This document shows positions 56,041 to 64,000 of a DNA stretch of 64,000 nucleotides, piece by piece. Made by a program: the position numbers and the translations under genes. Numbering within the stretch: the first letter of the stretch is position 1; the number at the start of each line of letters is the position of its first letter. The stretch is from Buddleja alternifolia (taxonomy: Eukaryota; Streptophyta; Magnoliopsida; Lamiales; Scrophulariaceae), in the NCBI GenBank assembly GCA_019426215.1, contig CM033396.1, positions 20,909,101 to 20,973,100 on the forward strand, read 5' to 3'. Under the pieces are notes generated by a model that was not told where the DNA came from, did no database searches, and was given only the letters and a program-made list of their open reading frames with translations.

Positions 56041-57374
56041 GAGTGACACTGATGAGAATGTGAAGGAGGAATGCAACATTGTGATGCTGAATGAAGAAAA
56101 GTCAGAAAAGTCAAAAATTTCTTTCCTGCCCAGCATGCTCAAACGTGGGTATGCCAACATTCGAATGTCAACTGATCAACACTCGAACGTGGTGACTCAT
56201 AACACTTGAACGTCTGAAAAAGTCTTAGGAATTGAGTTTTTCATGTAAAGCACGCTCGAACATGTAGATCTTGACGTTTGAACATTCGTGACAAAACCGA
56301 TGACCACTTTGAATTTGACTCCTATTCTTCCTGAGCCCATTAGTATTCACTCACCTTCTCCCCCAACCACAGGTAAATCGGTACTCAATGTCGATGAGAG
56401 GGTAAGTTATTATTGAATGTGGAAGATGATATAGTTCTTGTGATAGCATGAGGTTTTTAAACATCCACTTGACTTTGATTTGTCTTTACACATTGATGTT
56501 ATTGATCCTTTTAGTGTTGAGCACTTTCAGGAAAAACGAACCAATAATCTTCTACATCTCTACGTGGACTCCGCATATGTCAAAGTGATGGGTGAAGAAA
56601 AACAAGATACTATCTTTAGCTTGGAGGAAAGTCCATACCATCATCCGATGCATGGAGAAGAAAAAAAGTAATTGAGGTGTTGAGGGACTCTACAAAAATT
56701 GCTTGGTCCAAACCTAGGGTATGTAGCACAAATGATGGCTAATCTTCACTACCAAGGGCCAAGAGTTGAAGCAATTCCCGAGAGTGGATTGAAGAATGAA
56801 CAATGCATTCATACATAAACCACCTTGAGCCCATCTCTGGCATAAAGTCAAGCTAGTGACTTTAAAAGAGCGCATCTTGGGAGGCAACCCAAATTTGTGA
56901 GTTTTCTTTCATTTTCTGCTTCCTTTTTGTTTGCTTCTTACTTTTCTTAGTTTTGTTTTCTTTTTGTTTGAGCATGCGCTTTTGGCATGTGTCTATATCT
57001 GCTTGATGGTTTTGTATTGTTGAGTTTGTTAGCATGAGAGTTGTGGATCACCCATTTAGTAAGAGTTGCATATTTTATTGAGCTTAATAGAGACACACAT
57101 GTGGATGAACGATTGTTTTTCAACCTCCTTGGTTGTAAGTACTCTTATACACTTTTACATGCTTTTATGTGAGACAACATTGGGGACAATGTTAAGTTTT
57201 AGTTTGGCAGTATATGTGGGTAGTACTTTGTGCTTTTAATACATTCATATGATTGATCACCATGTGTTTTCTATATTGCCGAGCTTATTCATATCATTTG
57301 TTCCTAGTTTAGCTCAAGTTTGGGGGAGGGAGTTTGTATGCTTACATGGTTATATGCTTTTATGTTGAGAAAAT
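56041..57374 (+). pseudogene. Gyp3 linker remnant and 3' untranslated region
   Basis: 56090-56295 is rich in the GAACGTGG word and stops. 56480-56671 is a 63-codon open piece (HIDVIDPFSVEHFQEK) whose place and acidic character recall the stretch between protease and RT in Gyp1; this is weak. After it come the TTGGGAGGCAACCCAA and ACATTG hairpins and T-rich sequence up to the Cop-F insertion at 57375. Confidence 0.45.
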
Positions 57375-59154
57375 TGTTAGGTGTATGCCCTCAAAGCCTA
57401 TGAGGAATTATATTGTGTAGGGCTTAGATAAGTTATTTGTACAAAATGTTTGATATTTCTATTCATAGAATAAAGGTTTTGATGTTGTTCATATAAATCT
57501 AATGGCATTTAAATGTATTGAACAAATTAGTCCAAGAAATTTCAAGATAGACTTTCCACCTCTTATGGACAAGAGGAGGCACTGAAAATGTATTGAACAA
57601 ATTAGTCCAAGAGATTTTAAGATAGAATTTCCACCTCTTATGGACAAGAGGAGGCACTGAAATAGTCCAGTACTTAATCTCTAAAATTGGGAGTTCGTGA
57701 GTTAACGCATTAATAGTCAACTCATATGACACCTTCTTTGACAAGGAAGTGCCAGTTGTACACTGATTAGATAGTGGGAGCTGGTGTCATGAATATAATT
57801 AATGGAATTAACATATTTGAACTTGACTCGCATTAATCCTATCACATGGGTATTTACTCTTTGACAGTCAATGATTGGGATTAAGATTGCGATAGTATAT
57901 GTGGACTTGAGACCTGAGGAGTCATTTATAACATGCTTGTTATATTGGATATGTTATCAGAGTAGTTAGATCCGTATCACCTGTTAGGTGGGGTCGACCT
58001 CGAAGTACGATCCAATAGTGCATTCGATGTTAAAAGATAACTTGCCAAAATAGGATTCACCGTCTCGACAGTAAACGAGTATGTGACCTGTACGATCGTA
58101 AGTATGAAATTATAAGTCTTTGGCCAAAGCATATAAACTATTCTGTGATTGTCACTGAGGGTAGTTTGGTAATTTCACATTATTATGATTCTTAGTACAA
58201 CATCAAGTTCTATGATTTTGACTTAACCATGACTCTTACTTGATCTGGTCACATCGGTGAAGAGTTTATACACATATGGTATTCGTAGTTAAGGTTCGTG
58301 ATGACATGATCATCTCGTTTTCAATTGGGTTACGATTTGGTTCCACGGTGTTGGTTAGATGACAACCTTATCCTTTGGAATCCTCCCATTACCAATTGAA
58401 TCGAGCCTAGAGAGTCGCGCTATGTGAAGAAAAGGAATATTTCCTTAAGCTAAGGGTATTTTGGTAAAATCACATTTGATGTTAATTGTGTCTGACAAAA
58501 TAGATGGCATGACTTAATTAAAGATATTTAATTGGATTAAATTAGTTAATTAAATCATATTAATTCATAAGTTAAATTAATTGGAAATTAATTTATAAGT
58601 TGAATTATATTAATTGGATTAATATTAGTTGGATTAATGTAATTAATTAATTACCAATTGGATTGGACTTTGATTTAATTAATTACACATGGGCTAAGTG
58701 AAAACAAAGCCCAAAGCCCATCTGGTATTGGCCAAACCGGCCCCCCCTCACTGAGTAACTCTGGGGGTGTCTTTTATTGGGTATAAGAATTCAGTCAGTG
58801 TCAGAACTCAAAATAGACAATTCATTGTTTTAGAATCTGACACTGAGCCAAAATAAACCTAGAGCATTAGGAAAGAAAAATCCCTCTCTCTCCATTTGTC
58901 TAGCCGCCTGCAACAGTTGCCGAAGAGGAGATCGAGCTTTTCTTGGAGAATTTTTCTTCGGCGTGATTATCTAGAGGCAGGAATCCAGGACTACTAATGA
59001 TAAATCAAGAATCAGTTGACGAAAAAGGTAATTTGATTACTCTTGATAACTTTCGTTAATTGATCTATATGCTAATATCATAAATATCCCCGAATCGGAT
59101 TCTCGGGTGTGATTTGGATTAAAAAAAATTTATCCGCTAGACCGAATCACAACA
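57375..59154 (+). repeat. Cop-F 5' LTR (1780 bp)
   Basis: TGTTAGGTGTATGCCC to CCGAATCACAACA. Longer than the Cop-D LTR by 76 bases owing to the duplication at 57511-57660. No gene inside. Confidence 0.9.
57511..57660 (+). repeat. 75-bp tandem duplication inside Cop-F LTR
   Basis: Units 57511-57585 and 57586-57660, each AAATGTATTGAACAAATTAG through GAGGCACTGA, differing at a handful of bases. Cop-D has a single copy. Confidence 0.9.
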
Positions 59155-59155
59155 G

Positions 59156-59168
59156 TGGTATCAGAGCC
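59156..59168 (+). promoter_or_regulatory. Cop-F primer binding site
   Basis: TGGTATCAGAGCC, one base after the LTR; initiator tRNA-Met type. Confidence 0.9.
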
Positions 59169-60284
59169 AAAATTTGGGAATATCATGATATTCGTTGTAT
59201 GTTTATATGTTTTAATTGTTATAATATCATAAACATGTGTTTATGTATTGTAAGTAAATTTTGGTAATTTATATTAAGCATGCTTATCTGTAAAATTAAT
59301 TTTTCATGAGTTGAATTTAATTTATTGGGTAAAACGAAAAATTGGATTGGATTCGTGTTTTTGAAAAAAATTGGACTTTTCTGAAAAATCGCGCCGCCTG
59401 GAGAGATTGCGCGCCACCGCCGGCGCAATTGCTACAGTAGCAGCACGGGCCTTTGGGGGGGAGGGGGGCAGTAAAGGGGTGTTGGGCTTTAGCCCAACAC
59501 ATTTAGGGTTGTGTTGGGCTAAATCCCAACACCTATATGCCCAGCGTTCTGATGTGCATAGCCCATCGCATGTTAATGTTTTTATTATTGGGCTTGGCCC
59601 AGCGCAATTAATTAATAATGTTGGGCCAAGCCCGACTAATGTTTAATTAATTGGGTATTTCTTTGTATTGAGCCTAATATAATTAATTATAGGGCTTGGC
59701 CCAAATGATTTAAATTGAAATTGACCAATTATCTATTAATTAATTATATAGGTTCGATTCAAATTGAAAAACTTAAACTAAATATTTATCAAATATACAA
59801 CCCTAAATAATTTTTGTTTCAACCTCTAAATTGGATTTAGTGAATAAATTTTAATTGAATTTAAATTTATTCAAAAACCCTAAATTGGATTTAGGAAAAC
59901 TAAATTAGATTTAGATACTTTATTTAAATTGGATTTAAACTTGAAAAATTTTCAATTGAACTTAGAATTGTTCAAACTCTTAAATTGGATTTAAATCTCC
60001 TTTTCAAAGATGATATATATTAAATTGGATTTATTGAATTAGATTTAAATGTCTTTCCTTTTACATGATATCGCTATGTGTTTAGATTAAATTACCCATT
60101 GGACTTTATTTGATGATAGTCAATCTTTAATTAGATTAAAGTATCCACAGTAAATTAGATTTATTTTGATGATAATAAATTGGATTTATTTGAAGAATAA
60201 ATTGGATTTAATCAAGAGATTGAATTGGATTCAATCATAGATTAAATTAGATTTAATCTTAGACTAAATTAGATTTAATCACAC
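59169..60284 (+). other. Cop-F leader with hairpin and TAAATTGGATTTA array
   Basis: No gene. 59390-59640 is GC-rich with the hairpin GTGTTGGGCT/AGCCCAACAC (about 59478-59501). 59825-60275 carries about a dozen TAAATTGGATTTA or TAAATTAGATTTA words. It stops at 60284, where CACAC (60280-60284) would be the target duplication of Sir-P. Confidence 0.7.
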
Positions 60285-61805
60285 TGTTAGGAATTTCATG
60301 TTAGATGTTTTGATGATGACAATGAGGATTACTTGTTAGACCCCAAAATATGTAAGTTTGATTTTAATAGAAATCATGTATAAGCTTTGAGCGTTAGAAT
60401 TGTAATAGGCTTTATAGGCTTTGTTTTATTCTTATTCTAGAGTGTTAGGCTAAGTATTCTTAGACCAAGCGTTTGATAATTTCTGAGTGAGTTTATCAGT
60501 AGTTAAGGTTGAAGACTCAAGCGCCTGAAGTGTGAATGAAGACAAAGATTTCAAGCGTCTAAACGACCAGCTATATCAAGCGTCACTCATAGGACATAAA
60601 TAATTCAAGGATGAATGAGCGTCTATCAATGACAGATTTCACTTGAATTTATTTCTAAGTCCAGAAGGAGTTTAATGCAAATATTCTTAGTGCATTACGT
60701 GCCAAAGGACATTTAATTCAAATGCATTAAATGTGATAAGCTCTTTCGGACATACGAAAAAGCCACCCTATTGGACTGTCAACTAATCACAGACTGCAGC
60801 ATCAACTTTTGTGCAGCAGATATTTAGGAAAAATGACAAAAACTGTTCACTCGCGGAAGTGAGAGACACGCGCCTGTGCATGTGTCAAACGGACACTTTT
60901 TCCAAAAATGCCTATAAATAGAACTTCAACAATAAGCCAAAAAAAAAACGATTAATTCCAAGCCAAATTGCTGTTGCATTGAAGTCTCGTTCCTTAAACT
61001 CTCAGAAAAGCCAGAATATTCAAGCAAACATTCTCCTTGCTTTTCTTTAATTCGTGAGACAGTTAACCAATATCTCAAACCTTATTTTCAGAGAAACCTA
61101 CATTACTATTGAGATATTCCCAGTTGTTTGAACTTTATCAAAATCAAACAAACCGTTTAGAAAAATCCCATCCAAGCCTCGCGATCTGTGTGAAGTCGAA
61201 GTTAGATACTTGCATTATTTCTGAGTGAAAGAAGCAAGAGGATAGAAATGATTAGGAGCAGAAATTTGCGTGATCAAGGAGCTCAAGTCATCGACATCCA
61301 TCTCTCCCTAAATTGTAGAAGATTCTGTGTGATTATTTGAGAATCAGTTTAGTGGATTGCCTCGAAGTGATCAAGGAGAAGAAGGACGTAGTTGAGATTA
61401 CACCACCCAACGAACCTTACAAATATTGTGTTCATTACTTTATATAGTCAATTTCTTCATTTCCATATTATTGCATAAATCTATTAAGAAGAACTCAATT
61501 GAACACTAAGCAATTAAAATACCTTTTATGACGCTAAAAGCTTTCAAACAAGAAGGCTATAAAATCATTCCGCTGCGCTAACACTGATCAAAGATCTGAA
61601 TGCTTAAACCTATCTGGTTATAGTATTCAAATCTTGAAGTCTAAGTTAACTTTCTAAAAACTGTCTTCAATAGACGCTCAGTCAAGCGCCTATTTTTCAA
61701 GCGTCCAACGAATTCTAATACGAATCTTTTTGAAGTCGAAAAAGACTTCAGGGTCTATTCAACCCCCCCCTTCTAGACCCTTTCGCATGCCATTTGGGAC
61801 CAACA
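60285..61805 (+). repeat. Sir-P 5' LTR (1521 bp)
   Basis: TGTTAGGAATTTCATGTTAG to TTGGGACCAACA. TATA box TATAAATAG at 60913-60921. The AAGCGT word is in plus (sense) orientation here (for example near 60468, 60552, 60578 and 61704), mirroring Sir-T. Confidence 0.92.
60913..60921 (+). promoter_or_regulatory. Sir-P TATA box
   Basis: TATAAATAG in GCCTATAAATAGAACTTCAA, equivalent to the box in Sir-T LTRs. Confidence 0.7.
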
Positions 61806-61807
61806 AG

Positions 61808-61819
61808 TTGTATCAGAGC
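61808..61819 (+). promoter_or_regulatory. Sir-P primer binding site with one mismatch
   Basis: TTGTATCAGAGC where Sir-T has TGGTATCAGAGC. Same spacing from the LTR. Confidence 0.8.
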
Positions 61820-61891
61820 GGTTAAAGTTGAAATTTCCAAGCATAACTTTTTTAGATCCTTTTTCAAAACCTAGTTGCTTTTAAATTTTTC

Positions 61892-63359
61892 ATGGCATTT
61901 TCTAAAGTTCCTAAGTTGACCGAGTCAAACTATGACTCATGGAAGGTCAAAGATTTTACTTATTTGTGCTCATGTGATGACGAGATGTGTGATGTCATTT
62001 CAGATGGACCTATTCAAATTTACAAAGTAATCACCAGAGCGCCTGGAGCCACAGAAGAAACTCCAGATGGCTATGATGAGAAGCCTAAGCAGAAATGGTC
62101 TACAGATGAGCGGCGTAGATTTAATCTAGATAATGTTGGTCAGAACGCTTTGTACACTGTTATTGGTGATAACGACAACTTATTCAACAAGTTCAAATCA
62201 TGTAATAATAGTAAGGAGATATGGGATAAGTTAGCCATAATTTTTGGTGGTTCAGCACAAATCAAGGAAAACAAACTTTCAATCGCCAAAGAAAAGTTCA
62301 ATGGTTTTAAGATGATGCCTAACGAGACACTAGAGCAATTGGACATAAGATTCACAGCTCTTGTTACGAAACTTACATCGTTGGGAATGGACTTGCAAAA
62401 CAGAGAAATGGTGGTTAAGATTTTCAGAAGTCTACCTAGTAGATTTTTTATGAAGACAACTGCAATGAGAGAATCTAATATGTTGGATCTTCTAACCCCA
62501 GAAGACGCTTATTTAGAACTCAAAGCGTTTTGAGTTTGAGTTGAATTCAGCCAGTGATGTTGCGAGCAATCCGGTAATTGAATCTAGAGTGCTCATAGCG
62601 TCAATCAAGGGTAAATCGGCCCATAAAGGAAAAGTTTCAGACATCAGTGAGGATGAGGAACTAGCGCTTTTGAATAGATTTAAGAAATTTTTGAGATATG
62701 AAAAGAAAGGAAAAGGTTCCATTAATCAAGGACAAAATTCATATCAAGCGCCTGCTCCAATACAACAACAGTTTCAAATGCCTCAGTATTCTGTTCCTAC
62801 ACCCCAAGTGCCTGTTCAGTACCAAGCATTTTCTCAAAATCCTTCACCTCCACTGGTCTCAAAACCACATAATGTAAGGTTAACAAATGAGCAAAAGATG
62901 AAAAATAATCTTTGTTATAATTGCAGAAAACCAGGGCACTACTAGGTAAATTGCTCTTATCCAAACGTATCTAAGACTTCAAGGTAGGATTACTTCAATA
63001 GAAACCAATGCAGGAGCAACCTTCGTTAACAAGGTTTGCTAGCGGAATCAGAACAAGCATCCGCACCTAAGGATTTGGAGTCTTCAATGGATAGTGATGA
63101 TGATGATGAGCCAGTGGATGACTCAGTGCTTATCTGTTTCATGGCCAGAGATGATGAAGCGTCCCCTGAGGTAAACACTGAATTATCTCTTCCTCTTTCT
63201 TATAAAGAATTACTTGACAAAGTCAAAGAATATTACAATGAATGTCAAGATGCCGCCAAATTACATCAAAATCACATTGATATCATTTCATCGCTCACAA
63301 GTGATAAAGTAACGCTCAAAGTAGAGTTGCAAGTTCAGCAACAATGCATTGAGAAAAAC
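61892..63359 (+). pseudogene. gag: Sir-P Gag, frame-shifted and truncated
   Basis: From ATG at 61892: 213 codons open, with SNYDSWKVKDFTYLCSCDDE (intact where Sir-T has a frame break), NETLEQLDIRFTALVTKLTS and KIFRSLPSRF. A frame break near 62525, then 62541-62945 with a Pro/Gln-rich part and the zinc knuckle CYNCRKPGHY, stop, VNC: a TAG replaces the residue before VNC. A third open piece (63036-63365) carries SYKELLDKVKEYYNECQDA and the start of the coiled coil, ending QQQCIEKN where an LTR begins. Protease and pol are absent. Confidence 0.9.
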
Positions 63360-64000
63360 TGTTAGGAATTTCATGTTAGATGTTTTGATGATGACAATTA
63401 TGATTTTATGTTAGACCCCAAAAATGTAAGTTTAATTTTTGTAGAAATCATGTATAAGCTTTGAGTATTAGATTTGTAATAGGCTTTATAGGTTTAACTT
63501 TATTTTCTATTCTAGATTGTTAGGTTAAGTATTCTTAGACTGAGCGTCTGATGATTTCTGTGTGAGTTCATCAGTAGTTTAGTTTGAAGACTCAAGCGCC
63601 TAATACCTGAATGAAGATGAAGATTCCAAGCGTCTAGATGACCAGCTATATCAAGCGTCATTTATAGGACAGAAATAATTCAAGGATGGATGAGCGTCTA
63701 TCAATAACTGGTTTCAACTGAATTTATTTCTAAGTCCAGAAGGAGTTTAATGCAAATATTCTCAGTGCATTAAGTGCCAATGGGCATTTAATTCAAATGC
63801 ATTAAATGCTGATAAGAGCATTAAATGTGATAAGCACTTTCAGACGTATGGAGAAGCCACCCTATTGGACTGTCAACCTTTCACAAACTGCATCATCAAC
63901 TTTTGTGCAGCAGATTTTCAGGAAAAAGGACAAAAGTTGTTCACTCGCGAAACTAAGAGACACGCACTTGTGCATGTGTCATATGTACACTTTTTCCAAG
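63360..64000 (+). repeat. Second Sirevirus-like LTR, 5' part
   Basis: Starts TGTTAGGAATTTCATGTTAG inside Sir-P gag; clearly diverged from the LTR at 60285 (indels and many substitutions). It carries AAGCGTCTAG and AAGCGTCATT in the same orientation. It runs off the window. It is either a nested insertion (target bases AAAAC before it) or a deletion junction to another LTR. Confidence 0.85.

Larger units (their letters stand above)
54480..57374 (+). mobile_element. Gyp3: plus-strand non-autonomous Athila-like remnant
   Basis: Plus-strand order: LTR, primer site TGGCGCCGTTGCC, a Gag C-terminal remnant, a linker remnant, hairpin TTGGGAGGCAACCCAA (56877-56893), hairpin ACATTG-GGGA-CAATGT (57177-57192), G-tract TCAAGTTTGGGGGAGGG (about 57313-57329), then the Cop-F insertion. 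Protease, RT and integrase are absent. The LTR start at 54480 is a guess. Confidence 0.65.
57375..60284 (+). mobile_element. Cop-F: plus-strand copia element, LTR and leader only
   Basis: Same family as Cop-D, opposite orientation. LTR, primer site and leader are present; Sir-P then interrupts the leader at 60285. The five bases before the LTR are AAAAT. Gag and pol would be beyond Sir-P, outside the window. Confidence 0.85.
60285..63359 (+). mobile_element. Sir-P: plus-strand Sirevirus-like element, 5' part
   Basis: LTR, primer site and gag up to the coiled coil. It is a diverged relative of Sir-T (LTR 1521 against 1758 bp, similar ends, TATA box, G/C run and Gag). It is cut at 63359 inside gag by another LTR of the family. 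Confidence 0.9.

Overview
The window is a block of plant repeat DNA made almost entirely of nested LTR retrotransposons. I see no host gene, no rRNA or tRNA gene and no CRISPR array. The lineages (Ty1/copia of Sirevirus type, other Ty1/copia with initiator-Met primer sites, Ty3/gypsy of Athila type with tRNA-Asp-like primer sites) point to a flowering plant, probably a eudicot, in heterochromatin. I cannot name the species. Element names below (Cop-D, Gyp1 and so on) are local labels.

Layout, left to right. 1-4611: Cop-D, a minus-strand copia element (gag, leader, primer site, 5' LTR), cut by the window edge. 4612-6742: Cop-C, a decayed minus-strand copia gag-pol piece. 6743-7993: LTR-E, a plus-strand copia LTR. 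7994-18007, 21828-22898 and 51029-51346: Gyp1, a minus-strand Athila-like gypsy element in three pieces. 18008-21827: Gyp2, a smaller non-autonomous gypsy relative whose 5' LTR starts exactly where Gyp1 resumes. 22899-51028: Sir-T, two near-identical Sirevirus-like copia copies in tandem, inserted in Gyp1 gag with one target duplication (ATCGA) around the pair; a 37-base N gap lies in the middle. About 51350-53393: Cop-H leader and LTR (minus). 53394-54479: LTR-like debris. 54480-57374: Gyp3, a plus-strand non-autonomous gypsy remnant. 57375-60284: Cop-F, a plus-strand relative of Cop-D, so the two form an inverted pair about 53 kb apart. 60285-63359: Sir-P, a plus-strand diverged relative of Sir-T, cut within gag. 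63360-64000: the start of another LTR of that family.

How it works. Each element has the usual retrotransposon parts: LTR promoter, tRNA primer site, gag, protease, integrase, RT and RNase H, polypurine tract. The Sirevirus-like and Athila-like elements also carry an open reading frame after pol. Most frames are broken. Gyp2 and Gyp3 keep the cis signals but have lost most enzymes, so they would need a helper.

Most interesting signal. Several families carry their own short CpG-rich word scattered through the element: AAGCGT in Sir-T and Sir-P (mostly one orientation relative to the sense strand), GGCGCC-YRGGCG in Gyp1, the 16-bp palindrome GAACGCCGCGGCGTTC in Gyp2, GAACGTGG-like words in Gyp3. 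In the gypsy LTRs the word array sits between a block shared by all three families (ending AGAAAGTTATR) and the TATA region. Sir-T also encodes a large post-pol protein with nuclear-type basic patches and a coiled coil. One hypothesis is that element proteins or fast-evolving host factors recognise these words, by analogy with the VANC anti-silencing system of VANDAL transposons. That is inference; the words and their placement are read directly.
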